The notes beneath the pieces are model-generated. The model saw nothing but the letters and a program-made list of their open reading frames with translations, did not search any database and was not told the DNA's origin. 64,000 nucleotides of DNA from NCBI RefSeq assembly GCF_001591405.1, contig NZ_BCUV01000003.1, positions 1-64,000 of the forward strand, read 5' to 3'. Shown here one piece after another: positions 1-8,349 of the stretch. The translations under genes and the position numbers were made by a program. The first letter of the stretch is position 1. The number at the start of each line of letters is the position of its first letter. This DNA comes from Janibacter terrae NBRC 107853. GTDB taxonomy: Bacteria > Actinomycetota > Actinomycetes > Actinomycetales > Dermatophilaceae.

Positions 1-31
1 CGGCGCGTCCGCGACCCCGCCGCCGCCGTCC

Positions 32-1483
32 GTGACCCCGACGCCCCCGCCGCCGCCCGGACAGCCGCCGGCCCCGCCGTCGTCGAGCCGCCCGGCGGAG
101 GACACCCTCTCCCGACGCGTGCTGCGTCGCTCCGCGCCGGACGAGCCGGAGTGGTTCCGCACCGCCTCGCGCTCGATCGCCCTCGCCGAGCAGGAGGCCA
201 GGACCGACTCGCGCGCGAAGGTCCTCGCCCAGCAGCAGGCCTACGAGGAGCAGCAGCGGGCTGCGCGCCTGGCTGCCCAGCAGCAGGCCGCCGCCGCGCA
301 GTACCAGCAGCACCAGGCGTGGCTGCAGCAGCAGCAGTACACCGCCCACTACGTGACCGCCCAGGCACAGGCCAACCCCACGCCGCGCCCGACGCTGCGG
401 ACCTGGCTGCTCGGCGGCACGGTGCTCATCGGCTCGCTCGTGCTCGTCCTGCTCTTCGCGCTGTACTACGGGTTCGCCTTCGGGGTCATCCTCACGCTCG
501 TGTCGCTGGTCGCCGCGCTCATCCCGCTGTGTCTCGTCCTGCCGATCTTCCTGTGGCTGGACCGCTTCGAGGCGGAGCCGCTGCGCTACCTCGTCACGGC
601 CTTCCTCTACGGCGCGCTCGTCTCGACCTTCCTCGCGATCTTCGCCAACACCCTCGGCGGGGCGGTCATCAGCTCGTTCGCCTCGTCGCCGCAGGACGTC
701 AGCACCCTCACCGCGGTGCTCGTCGCCCCGCCGGTCGAGGAGACGACGAAGGGGGTCTTCATCCTCGTCATGTGGTGGTTCATGCGGCGTGAGTTCAACG
801 GGCTCACCGACGGCGTCGTCTACGCGGGCATCGTCGCGGCCGGCTTCGCCTTCACGGAGAACATCCAGTACTTCGCGGGGGCGGCCACCGAGGCCGGCGC
901 CGCGGGCTTCGGCTGGACCTTCGTCCTGCGCGGTCTCGTCACCCCCTTCCTCCACCCGATGTTCACGTCGATGACGGGCATCGGCATCGGCGTGGCAGCG
1001 GTCTCCCGGTCGATGCCGGTCAAGATCATCGCCCCGGTCCTCGGGTGGTGCGCGGCGGTGCTCCTCCACGGCCTGTGGAACCTCAGCGCCTCCACCGGGC
1101 TGGTCGGCCTGGGCATTGGCCTGGTCGTCGGCTTCGGTGCCTTCGTCAGCTTCGTCTGCTTCGTCGTGTGGACCCGCAAGCGCGAGGGGCGGGTCATCGG
1201 CCAGCACCTCATGGCCTACGTCGACACGGGCTGGATCTCGGGCGACGAGGTCGGGATGCTCGCGGACATGAAGGCCCGCCGCCAGGCGCGCCAGTGGGCC
1301 AAGTACCACCGGGGGCCGGGTGGGTTGAGCTCGATGCGCAGCTTCCAGGACTGCGCCTCGGAGCTGGCGCTGCTGCGCTTCCGGATGCTCAGCCACGAGG
1401 CCGACCCGCGCTCGCTCGAGCGTGAACGGGTCCTGCTGGACTCGATGACCGCCCGACGGCGGGAGTTCGCCGGCGCGGTCTGA
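32..1483 (+). CDS. PrsW-family intramembrane metalloprotease
   Basis: This is a polytopic membrane protein of the PrsW family, whose members cut other membrane proteins such as anti-sigma factors. The first ~120 residues are a proline- and glutamine-rich cytoplasmic tail (runs of Q and A). Hydrophobic segments follow, carrying the family signature: PPVEETTKG (the E-E-x-x-K motif), then FAFTENIQYF and LHPMFTSMTG, which supply the other metal-site residues. The charged C-terminal ~100 residues look cytoplasmic. The GTG at 32 is the first start in the window, but the frame is open back to base 2 with no stop, so the true start may lie upstream of the window. The substrate is unknown. Confidence 0.85.
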   Translation: MTPTPPPPPGQPPAPPSSSRPAEDTLSRRVLRRSAPDEPEWFRTASRSIALAEQEARTDSRAKVLAQQQAYEEQQRAARLAAQQQAAAAQYQQHQAWLQQQQYTAHYVTAQAQANPTPRPTLRTWLLGGTVLIGSLVLVLLFALYYGFAFGVILTLVSLVAALIPLCLVLPIFLWLDRFEAEPLRYLVTAFLYGALVSTFLAIFANTLGGAVISSFASSPQDVSTLTAVLVAPPVEETTKGVFILVMWWFMRREFNGLTDGVVYAGIVAAGFAFTENIQYFAGAATEAGAAGFGWTFVLRGLVTPFLHPMFTSMTGIGIGVAAVSRSMPVKIIAPVLGWCAAVLLHGLWNLSASTGLVGLGIGLVVGFGAFVSFVCFVVWTRKREGRVIGQHLMAYVDTGWISGDEVGMLADMKARRQARQWAKYHRGPGGLSSMRSFQDCASELALLRFRMLSHEADPRSLERERVLLDSMTARRREFAGAV

Positions 1484-1501
1484 CCGCGGTCGACGCGATC
1501 C

Positions 1502-2179
1502 TCAGGTCGTGACGACCTCGAGGGGCTCGTCCGTGAGGGCTGCGACCGCGGCGCGGTGGCTCGCGGCGTCGAGCGTCACGTCGGCGAGCGAGATCCGCGC
1601 CGGTCGCGGCTCGGTGGCCCGCCAGTCGACGAGGAGCGCGGCCTCCAGCGGCCCGGAGACCAGGACCTCGGCGGGGTCGACGACCAGGCCGTGACCGGTC
1701 GCCTTGAGGACCGCCTCCTTGCGGGCCCACACCCGGGCGCGGGCGACGAGCAGCTCGTGGCCCTCGAGGCCGTCGAAGCCGGCGACCTCCTCGCGCGCCA
1801 GCGTGGCCCGGGCGAAGCTGTCGAAGTCGGCATCCGTCAGGTCCTCGGTGTCGACCCCGACCTCGACCCCCTTCGCCACCGCCACGACGGCGACCTCGGG
1901 GGTGTACGAGAGGGAGAAGTGCCAGCCGTCGCCCTCGACGAGGACCGGTTTGCCGTGGAGGTCGCTGCGGCAGGTCGTGCACCGGCGCTCGAGGACGAGC
2001 CCGGCGGGGTCGCGCTCGACCAGCTCGCCGAGGACCCGTCGCACGAGCGCGTGGCCCGTGACGAAGGGGGCCGGCTGTCGCTTGCGGTGCGCCCGGGACA
2101 TCTCGCCGGGGTCGAGGAGCGCCAGATCGGCGGGGGAGTGGCCCACCCCCGCCTCACGGACCAGGACGCGGACGGACAT
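1502..2179 (-). CDS. 4'-phosphopantetheinyl transferase (Sfp/AcpT type)
   Basis: The predicted enzyme moves the phosphopantetheine arm of CoA to a carrier-protein serine, activating acyl- or peptidyl-carrier proteins. The 225-residue length fits the Sfp class. The diagnostic motifs are GVDTED (family GVDIE, Mg2+ binding) near residue 108 and WARKEAVLKATGHGL (family WxxKEAxxK) near residue 150. The ATG at 2179 gives MSVRVLV. It converges on the PrsW-like gene with an 18-nt gap and has no carrier-protein or NRPS/PKS neighbour, so its target cannot be inferred from context. Confidence 0.85.
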   Translation of the reverse strand: MSVRVLVREAGVGHSPADLALLDPGEMSRAHRKRQPAPFVTGHALVRRVLGELVERDPAGLVLERRCTTCRSDLHGKPVLVEGDGWHFSLSYTPEVAVVAVAKGVEVGVDTEDLTDADFDSFARATLAREEVAGFDGLEGHELLVARARVWARKEAVLKATGHGLVVDPAEVLVSGPLEAALLVDWRATEPRPARISLADVTLDAASHRAAVAALTDEPLEVVTT

Positions 2180-2209
2180 GTCCCGATCATGTCAGGTCGC
2201 GACGCTCAC

Positions 2210-2215
2210 TACACT
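2210..2215 (+). promoter_or_regulatory. Probable -10 element for tRNA-Arg
   Basis: TACACT fits the actinobacterial TANNNT -10 pattern and lies 38 nt before the mature 5' end of tRNA-Arg. The -35 region is not clearly recognisable. Confidence 0.35.
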
Positions 2216-2253
2216 GGGCTCCGCCCGTGCGTGGACACCGCCACGCCGGGCGT

Positions 2254-2330
2254 GCCTCCGTAGCTCAGCTGGACAGAGCAAGGGCCTTCTAATCCCTAGG
2301 TCGCAGGTTCGAGTCCTGCCGGGGGCGCCA
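2254..2330 (+). tRNA. tRNA-Arg (anticodon TCT)
   Basis: A full cloverleaf can be drawn. The acceptor GCCTCCG pairs with CGGGGGC (one T-G wobble), the D arm is GCTC/GAGC, the anticodon loop CTTCTAA carries TCT, and the T arm GCAGG-TTCGAGT-CCTGC is perfect. Discriminator G is followed by an encoded CCA. The base pair closing the anticodon stem is a C-T mismatch. It reads AGA, a rare codon in such a GC-rich genome. Confidence 0.95.
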
Positions 2331-2378
2331 CGCGCCGTCACGCCGAGCGTTCGGGCAGGACAGCCGGGCGCACGTATA

Positions 2379-2384
2379 TAGGGT
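2379..2384 (+). promoter_or_regulatory. -10 element, leaderless start of the first GTPase gene
   Basis: TAGGGT ends 6 nt before the ATG at 2391, which would place the transcription start at or next to the A of the start codon. No Shine-Dalgarno sequence precedes this ATG. The same arrangement recurs at other genes in the window. Confidence 0.5.
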
Positions 2385-2390
2385 GGGCGC

Positions 2391-4115
2391 ATGGCTGAGA
2401 TCTCGAGCGCGAACGGGGCGGACGCCGGCCTGCTGCAGCGGGTGACGAGCCTGCGCGACGAGGTGGCTCGCAGCCGGCTCACGCTGGACCTGCCGAGCAC
2501 CCGCGCGGCGCGGACGGAGCGGCAGGCGCTCCTCGACCAGCTCGACGACTACGTGATCCCGCGCCTGTCCTCGATGGACGCGCCGCTGCTCGCCGTCGTC
2601 GGTGGCTCGACCGGCTCCGGCAAGTCGACGCTGGTCAACTCGATCCTGCGCCGGGAGGTGAGCCGGTCCGGGGTGCTGCGCCCGACGACGACCAGCCCCG
2701 TGCTCATCCACCACCCCGACGACGAGCGGTGGTTCCGCGACGCGCGGGTCCTCCCTTCCCTCGCCCGCGTCACCGGTGGCGCCGGCGCCGACCCGCAGCC
2801 CGGGACCGTCCGCCTGACGCCGTCGCCGACACTGCCCCCGGGCATGGCGATCCTCGACGCACCCGACATCGACTCGGTCGTCTCGGCCAACCGCGAGCTC
2901 GCCGCCCAGCTGCTCGCGGCCGCCGACCTCTGGCTCTTCGTGACGACGGCCGCCCGCTACGCCGACGCCATCCCGTGGCGTCTGCTGCAGCAGGCCTCCG
3001 AGCGGGGGACCGCGGTCGCGATCGTGCTCGACCGGGTCGACCGGCCCGCGATGGCCGACGTGCGCACGCACCTCGTCGACATGCTGCGCGACCACGGCCT
3101 CGAGACCGCGCCGGTCTTCACCGTCCCCGAGACCGACCTCGACGACGACGGCCTGATCCCGGAGCAGGACATCGAGCGGGTGCGCGCCTGGCTCACGGCG
3201 CTCGCCGGCGACCAGCGGGCCCGCTCGATCATCATCCGGCAGACCCTCCGGGGCGCGCTGCGCTCGCTCGACGGCCGCACCCGCGCGCTCGTCGACGCCG
3301 CCCAGAGCCACCGCGACCAGACGGACACCCTCGCCCAGGCCGCCTACGACGCCTACGACAAAGCGGAGGAGGGCGTCACCGAGGGCATGAAGGACGGGCA
3401 GCTCCTGCGCGGAGAGGTCCTCGCCCGGTGGCAGGAGTTCGTCGGGACCGGTGAGTTCTTCCGCAAGGTGGAGAAGGGGGTCTCGCGCCTCCGCGACCGC
3501 GTCACGGCCGCAGTGGGCGGAGGCCCCCCGCCGTCCGCGGAGCTCGACCAGGCCCTGCACACTGGCGTCAGCGCGCTGCTCATCGCCGAGGCCGACGCCG
3601 CCGCGAGCACCGTCGCCCGGACGTGGCGCTCGACCGAGGCCGGCCCGGTCGTCCTCGACCAGCACCCCGAGCTGGCGCACTCCTCGCGAGGGCTCGAGGG
3701 CGAGGTCGAGCGGCTCGTGCGCGACTGGCAGGGCGATGTCCTCGACATCGTCCGGGCCGAGGGCGGCAACCGGCGCACCAACGCCCGGATCGCCGCCTAC
3801 GGCGTCAACGGCATCGGCCTCTTCCTCATGCTCGTGTCCTTCGCGCACACCGGGGGCGTGCTCGTCGCGCCCGAGGTCGCCATCGCGGGTGGGACCACCG
3901 CGCTGGCGCAGAAGGTGCTCGAGGCGATCTTCGGCGACCAGGCGGTGCGCGACATGGCCAAGAAGGCCCGCCAGCTGCTCCTCGAGCGGGTCGAGGACCT
4001 CTACACCGCGGAGCGGTCGCGCTACACCGACGTCACCGGTGACCTCGCCGTGAGCGAGGCGCAGCTGCGCCGGCTGCAGCAGGCCGCTGCCGCGGTCGGT
4101 GAGGGCACCCGATGA
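2391..4115 (+). CDS. Dynamin-like GTPase, first of a pair
   Basis: This large GTPase is probably membrane-associated and of the bacterial dynamin-like type. The P-loop GGSTGSGKST is at residues 71-80, the G3-like motif is DAPDID near 163, and the G4-like motif is LDRVD near 211. A long helical, charged middle follows, and near residue 475 there is a hydrophobic hairpin (IGLFLMLVSF ... VAPEVAIAGG) suited to membrane insertion. The stop overlaps the start of the second GTPase by 4 bp (ATGA), so the two are co-translated. From memory, Streptomyces DynA/DynB form an adjacent pair that stabilises FtsZ rings; equivalence here is inferred from the pairing and the linked ssb gene. Confidence 0.75.
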   Translation: MAEISSANGADAGLLQRVTSLRDEVARSRLTLDLPSTRAARTERQALLDQLDDYVIPRLSSMDAPLLAVVGGSTGSGKSTLVNSILRREVSRSGVLRPTTTSPVLIHHPDDERWFRDARVLPSLARVTGGAGADPQPGTVRLTPSPTLPPGMAILDAPDIDSVVSANRELAAQLLAAADLWLFVTTAARYADAIPWRLLQQASERGTAVAIVLDRVDRPAMADVRTHLVDMLRDHGLETAPVFTVPETDLDDDGLIPEQDIERVRAWLTALAGDQRARSIIIRQTLRGALRSLDGRTRALVDAAQSHRDQTDTLAQAAYDAYDKAEEGVTEGMKDGQLLRGEVLARWQEFVGTGEFFRKVEKGVSRLRDRVTAAVGGGPPPSAELDQALHTGVSALLIAEADAAASTVARTWRSTEAGPVVLDQHPELAHSSRGLEGEVERLVRDWQGDVLDIVRAEGGNRRTNARIAAYGVNGIGLFLMLVSFAHTGGVLVAPEVAIAGGTTALAQKVLEAIFGDQAVRDMAKKARQLLLERVEDLYTAERSRYTDVTGDLAVSEAQLRRLQQAAAAVGEGTR

Positions 4116-5770
4116 GCCCGCGCAACCCCCTTCGTCGTGGCGGTGGGGACGCCTCCGCGCTGTCCGTCGAGGAGCTGACCGCCCGGGCCGACGCACTCTC
4201 CGAGGCCCTCGAGGCCGGGGGCAGCCGACTCGAGCCGCAGCCGGCCGGCCGGGCCCGCGAGGTCGTCGCCAAGGTCTCCGAGCGGACCGCGCTCGTCGGC
4301 GGGCACACGGTCGTCGCGCTCGCCGGGGCGACCGGCTCCGGCAAGTCCTCGCTCTTCAACGCCCTCGTCGGCGCCGACGTGGCCCGGGTGGGCCAGCGGC
4401 GCCCGACGACGTCCACGCCGACCGCCGCCGTCTGGGGCGGTGAGCCCGCCGGCGAGCTGCTCGACTGGCTCTCCGTGGGCACCCGGCACCAGGTGCAGGA
4501 GGGTGCCTCCGACCTCGACGGGCTCGTCCTGGTCGACCTGCCCGACTTCGACTCGCGCGAGGCCGCCCACCGCGAGGAGGCCCGGCGGGTCCTCGAGCTC
4601 GTCGACGTCTTCGTCTGGGTCACCGACCCCCAGAAGTACGCCGACGCCGTGCTCCACGACGACTACGTCGCGGTGCTGCGCGAGTACGGCGCCGTGACGA
4701 TCGTCGTGCTCAACCAGGTCGACCGGCTGCGTGGGGAGGGCCAGGCCCAGGTGGCCGCCGACCTTTCCCGGCTGCTCGAGCGCGATGGCCTGCAGACCCA
4801 CGAGGTCATCGGGACCTCCACGCGGACGGGGGAGGGGCTCGAGACCCTGCGCGCCCGCCTCGCCGATGCCGTCCAGCACTCCGATGCCGCCCGCCACCGG
4901 CTCGGCGCGGACCTGCGCACGGCCGCAGAGGGCCTGCGTGCGTCCGTGGCCGATCGGGAGGCAGCGATCCCCGACCGCGCCCGCGGGGAGCTCGTCGACG
5001 CCCTGGCCCGCAGTGCGGGCGTCCCGACCGTCGTCGAGGCCGTGGCCCGGGACTTCCGCATGGAGGCCTGGGCGCGCACCGGCTGGCCCTTCACCCGCTG
5101 GGTGCGGGCCTTCCGGCCGGCGCCGCTCAAGCGGCTACGGCTCGACCGCACGAGCGACGGGACCCCGGACATCACCGAGCAGGACGTGCGCGCGGTGCTC
5201 GGCCGCTCCTCCATCCCGCCACCGGCGCCCGCGGCCCGCGCGAGCGTCGACCTCGCGGCCCGTCGCATCGGCACCGCCGCCGGCGAGGGTCTGCCGACCC
5301 GCTGGGCCGACGCGGTCGCCGATGCCGCGAGACCTGCCGACCACGACCTCGCCGACGAGCTCGACCAGGCCGTCATGCGCACCCCCCTGCGCAGCCGCAA
5401 GCCGATGTGGTGGACGGTCTTCGGGCTGCTGCAGGTCCTCCTGGCGATCACCGCCGTCGTCGGCCTCGTGTGGCTCGTCGTCATCGCGCTCGCCGGCTGG
5501 CTGCAGCTGCCGGAGATCCCGACCTTCGACGTCGGGCCCTTCGCGACCCCCTTCCTGCTGCTCGTCGGCGGGCTGCTGGGTGGGCTGCTGCTCGCCGCGA
5601 TCGCCCGCTGGCTGGCGAGGATCGGTGGTCGCAAGCGAGCCGGGGTCGTCGACAAGCGGCTGCGCCGCTCCATCGGCGAGGTCGCGGACGCCCGGGTCAT
5701 CGAGCCCGTCGAGACCGTGCTCGGCGAGCACGCCCGAGCTCGCGCGGGCATCGAGCGCGCCCACGGTTGA
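4112..5770 (+). CDS. Dynamin-like/YfjP-type GTPase, second of a pair
   Basis: This partner of the preceding GTPase is 552 residues long. The P-loop GATGSGKSS is at residues 72-80, with G3 DLPDFDS near 140 and G4 LNQVDRL near 198. The C-terminal third has two clear transmembrane helices (one starting WWTVFGLLQVLL, one around PFLLLVGGLLGGLLLAAI) separated by a short loop, then a basic tail, so it should be anchored in the membrane. A heterotypic dynamin-like complex acting at the cell membrane, perhaps in division, is the family-based expectation. The substrate membrane and the division link are not visible in the sequence. Confidence 0.75.
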   Translation: MSPRNPLRRGGGDASALSVEELTARADALSEALEAGGSRLEPQPAGRAREVVAKVSERTALVGGHTVVALAGATGSGKSSLFNALVGADVARVGQRRPTTSTPTAAVWGGEPAGELLDWLSVGTRHQVQEGASDLDGLVLVDLPDFDSREAAHREEARRVLELVDVFVWVTDPQKYADAVLHDDYVAVLREYGAVTIVVLNQVDRLRGEGQAQVAADLSRLLERDGLQTHEVIGTSTRTGEGLETLRARLADAVQHSDAARHRLGADLRTAAEGLRASVADREAAIPDRARGELVDALARSAGVPTVVEAVARDFRMEAWARTGWPFTRWVRAFRPAPLKRLRLDRTSDGTPDITEQDVRAVLGRSSIPPPAPAARASVDLAARRIGTAAGEGLPTRWADAVADAARPADHDLADELDQAVMRTPLRSRKPMWWTVFGLLQVLLAITAVVGLVWLVVIALAGWLQLPEIPTFDVGPFATPFLLLVGGLLGGLLLAAIARWLARIGGRKRAGVVDKRLRRSIGEVADARVIEPVETVLGEHARARAGIERAHG

Positions 5771-5787
5771 CCACGGCTCCGCCGTCG

Positions 5788-5835
5788 TCGTGCACAGGGG
5801 GAGGGTGACCCGCCCGGTCGTCCACAGGGGGTGAC
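5788..5835 (+). repeat. Pair of direct repeats with DnaA-box-like cores upstream of ssb
   Basis: TCGTGCACAGGGGG (from 5788) and TCGTCCACAGGGGG (from 5818) are each followed by GTGAC. The cores TCGTCCACA and TCGTGCACA match the actinobacterial DnaA box TTGTCCACA at 8 and 7 of 9 positions. They sit in the 140-nt gap between the second GTPase gene and ssb. A DnaA or other regulatory site is possible but unproven. Confidence 0.35.
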
Positions 5836-5922
5836 TCGGCCCGTCGCGCCCGTTGGTCCGGCGCGACGCTGGTCCCACGGACCCACCCGATCGCAGGTGG
5901 GCGCACAGGGATGGGACACGAG

Positions 5923-6507
5923 ATGAACGAGACCGAGATCACCGTGGGCGGCCGGGTCGTCGCCGACCCCGAGCACCGCACCACGCGCAACGGCATCCAG
6001 TTCACGATCTTCCGGATCGCGAGCACGGTACGGCGGCGCAGCCGCGAGGGCGTCTGGGTCGACGGGCCGACGAGCTTCTACAACGTCGCGACCTACCGCG
6101 CGCTGGGGGTGAACGCCCACCAGTCCCTCGGCAAGGGTGACCCCGTCGTCGTCCACGGGAGACTGACGATCAACGACTGGCAGCGCACCGACGGCTCGTG
6201 GGGCTCCTCTGCCGACATCGAGGCGATGAGCGTCGGGCACGACCTGACCTTCGGCACGACCGAGTACTCCAAGGCGCAGCGAGGCGCCGGCGACGCCGAG
6301 GCCCTGGCCGCCAGCGAGGCGGGCTTCGACCGGATGCGCACCCGCATGGAGGAGTCCGACGGACCCGGGTGGGGCACGGTGCACCCGGCGCCGGCTCAGG
6401 GCCCGGCGGGCGAGGTCGTGGACGAGAGCACCGGCGAGGTGCTCGACCCGACGGAGCCGGATGGGCAGGGCGCCGACGAGGCGGAGGAGGTCGCCGTGCC
6501 GGCCTGA
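5923..6507 (+). CDS. ssb: Single-stranded DNA-binding protein (second, non-housekeeping type)
   Basis: The OB-fold region spans about residues 1-115 (MNETEITVGGRVVADPE, then FTIFRIAS and DGPTSFYNVATYRALG), and an acidic Asp/Glu/Gly-rich tail follows. The tail does not end in the DDDIPF-type tip of housekeeping SSB, so this is probably the accessory actinobacterial paralogue. I chose the ATG at 5923 because GGGA lies 7 nt upstream and homologues usually begin MNE; an in-frame ATG at 5911 would add four residues. It follows the dynamin-like pair and precedes ettA, as the SSB-like Rv2478c precedes Rv2477c in M. tuberculosis (from memory). Confidence 0.85.
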   Translation: MNETEITVGGRVVADPEHRTTRNGIQFTIFRIASTVRRRSREGVWVDGPTSFYNVATYRALGVNAHQSLGKGDPVVVHGRLTINDWQRTDGSWGSSADIEAMSVGHDLTFGTTEYSKAQRGAGDAEALAASEAGFDRMRTRMEESDGPGWGTVHPAPAQGPAGEVVDESTGEVLDPTEPDGQGADEAEEVAVPA

Positions 6508-6541
6508 CGACGGTGGATTCGGGCGTGGGGGCGGGAGTGGA

Positions 6542-6547
6542 TAGCCT
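6542..6547 (+). promoter_or_regulatory. -10 element, leaderless start of ettA
   Basis: TAGCCT is followed by 6 nt (GCCCCC) and then the ATG of ettA at 6554. No ribosome binding site precedes the ATG, consistent with a leaderless transcript. Confidence 0.5.
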
Positions 6548-6553
6548 GCCCCC

Positions 6554-8236
6554 ATGGCCGACTACATCTACACCATGGTCCGCGCGCGCAAGGCGCACAA
6601 CGAGAAGGTCATCCTCGACGACGTCTCGATGTCCTTCTTCCCCGGTGCCAAGATCGGGATGGTCGGCCCCAACGGGGCCGGCAAGTCGACCATCCTGAAG
6701 ATCATGGCCGGGCTCGACCAGCCGAGCAACGGCGAGGCGAGCCTCAAGCCGGGCGCGACCGTGGGCATCCTCCTCCAGGAGCCGCCGCTCAACGAGGACA
6801 AGACCGTCCTCGGCAACGTCGAGGAGGGCGCCGGCGAGATCAAGGCCAAGCTCGACCGGTTCAACGCCATCTCCGAGGAGATGGGTGAGCCCGACGCGGA
6901 CTTCGACGCGCTCATGGAGGAGATGGGCAAGCTCCAGGAGGAGATCGACCACGCCGACGCGTGGGACCTCGACTCCCAGCTCGAGCAGGCGATGGACGCC
7001 CTGCGCTGCCCGCCGCCGGACAGCCCGGTCACCAACCTCTCCGGTGGTGAGCGTCGCCGCGTCGCGTTGTGCAAGCTGCTCCTGCAGAAGCCGGACCTGC
7101 TGCTCCTCGACGAGCCGACCAACCACCTCGACGCCGAGTCCGTCCTCTGGCTGGAGCAGCACCTCGCGGCCTACGCGGGTGCCGTCGTCGCCGTGACGCA
7201 CGACCGGTACTTCATGGACAACGTCGCGCAGTGGATCGCCGAGGTCGACCGCGGCCGTCTCTACCCGTACGAGGGCAACTACTCGACCTACCTGGAGAAG
7301 AAGCAGGAGCGGCTGCAGATCCAGGGCAAGAAGGACCAGAAGCTCGCCAAGCGGCTGAAGAACGAGCTCGAGTGGGTGCGCTCGAACCCCAAGGCCCGCC
7401 AGACCAAGAACAAGGCCCGTCTGGAGCGCTACGAGGAGATGGCGGCGGAGGCCGACCGGACCCGCAAGCTCGACTTCGAGGAGATCGCGATCCCGCCGGG
7501 CCCGCGCCTCGGCAGCAAGGTCATCGAGGTCCGGGACCTGACGAAGGGCTTCGGCGACCGGGTGCTCATCGAGGACCTGTCCTTCTCCCTGCCGCGCAAC
7601 GGCATCGTCGGCATCATCGGCCCGAACGGCGTCGGCAAGACGACCCTCTTCAAGACGATCGTCGGCTTCGAGCAGCCGGACGCCGGCGTGGTCGACATCG
7701 GTGACACGGTCAAGCTGTCCTACGTCGACCAGAACCGTGGCGGCATCGACCCGGAGAAGAACGTCTGGGAGGTCGTCTCCGACGGGCTCGACCACATCCA
7801 GGTCGGCCAGGTCGAGATCCCCTCGCGCGCCTACGTCAGCCAGTTCGGGTTCAAGGGCCCGGACCAGCAGAAGAAGGCCGGTGTCCTCTCCGGCGGTGAG
7901 CGCAACCGCCTCAACCTCGCGCTCACCCTCAAGCAGGGCGGCAACGTGCTGCTCCTCGACGAGCCGACCAACGACCTGGATGTCGAAACCCTGGGCTCCT
8001 TGGAGAACGCGCTCCTGGAGTTCCCCGGCTGCGCCGTGGTCATCTCCCACGACCGGTGGTTCCTCGACCGCGTCGCGACGCACATCCTCGCCTACGAGGG
8101 GACCGACGAGAACCCGGCCTCCTGGTACTGGTTCGAGGGCAACTTCGAGGGCTACGAGGCCAACAAGGTCGAGCGCCTCGGGGCGGACGCCGCGCGTCCG
8201 CACCGCGTGACGCACCGCCGCCTGACCCGCGACTGA
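6554..8236 (+). CDS. ettA: Energy-dependent translational throttle protein EttA (ABC-F)
   Basis: This soluble twin-ATPase of the ABC-F family binds the ribosomal E site and gates entry into elongation according to energy state. It starts with the highly conserved MADYIYTMVRARKAH. The first ATPase has GPNGAGKST, LSGGERRR and LLLDEPTNHLD. The second has GPNGVGKTT, LSGGERNR and LLLDEPTNDLD. Between them lies a long charged linker typical of the P-site tRNA-interaction motif, and the EttA 'arm' is in the first domain. The length of 560 residues is normal. The last ~15 residues (arginine-rich) run past the usual end of the family. Confidence 0.95.
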   Translation: MADYIYTMVRARKAHNEKVILDDVSMSFFPGAKIGMVGPNGAGKSTILKIMAGLDQPSNGEASLKPGATVGILLQEPPLNEDKTVLGNVEEGAGEIKAKLDRFNAISEEMGEPDADFDALMEEMGKLQEEIDHADAWDLDSQLEQAMDALRCPPPDSPVTNLSGGERRRVALCKLLLQKPDLLLLDEPTNHLDAESVLWLEQHLAAYAGAVVAVTHDRYFMDNVAQWIAEVDRGRLYPYEGNYSTYLEKKQERLQIQGKKDQKLAKRLKNELEWVRSNPKARQTKNKARLERYEEMAAEADRTRKLDFEEIAIPPGPRLGSKVIEVRDLTKGFGDRVLIEDLSFSLPRNGIVGIIGPNGVGKTTLFKTIVGFEQPDAGVVDIGDTVKLSYVDQNRGGIDPEKNVWEVVSDGLDHIQVGQVEIPSRAYVSQFGFKGPDQQKKAGVLSGGERNRLNLALTLKQGGNVLLLDEPTNDLDVETLGSLENALLEFPGCAVVISHDRWFLDRVATHILAYEGTDENPASWYWFEGNFEGYEANKVERLGADAARPHRVTHRRLTRD

Positions 8237-8298
8237 GGGCGCCGCGAGGCAGGGGCAGCGCAGCTCGTCCGACCCTGCCGTCGTCGCCGCCCCCTGGG

Positions 8299-8304
8299 TA
8301 GGGT
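8299..8304 (+). promoter_or_regulatory. -10 element before a micro-ORF and the pyruvyl transferase gene
   Basis: TAGGGT lies 6 nt before an ATG at 8311. It is probably the promoter of the pyruvyl transferase gene, with the transcript beginning at the micro-ORF. Confidence 0.45.
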
Positions 8305-8310
8305 GTGGCC

Positions 8311-8337
8311 ATGGTCATACCGCCGGCTCGGGACTGA
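8311..8337 (+). CDS. Possible leaderless micro-ORF (8 residues) upstream of the pyruvyl transferase gene
   Basis: The ATG at 8311 opens a nine-codon frame encoding MVIPPARD and ending in TGA at 8335-8337. It sits exactly at the predicted transcription start behind TAGGGT and stops 12 nt before the ATG of the next gene. It could couple translation to the downstream gene, which lacks an obvious ribosome binding site. It is too short to judge from sequence alone. Confidence 0.25.
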   Translation: MVIPPARD

Positions 8338-8349
8338 GCACACACGGCC

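Noticed and set aside
2289-4196. 635-codon minus-strand frame opposite the first dynamin-like gene
   Set aside because: It shows no domain, antisense composition, and runs into the tRNA-Arg gene.
6170-8215. 681-codon minus-strand open frame opposite ettA
   Set aside because: Its composition (long E/V/L/G/D runs) is that of an antisense frame; ettA on the plus strand matches its family end to end.
8248-8279. Terminator after ettA
   Set aside because: GGCAGGG and CCCTGCC are complementary but only 7 bp with an 18-nt loop; too weak to call.
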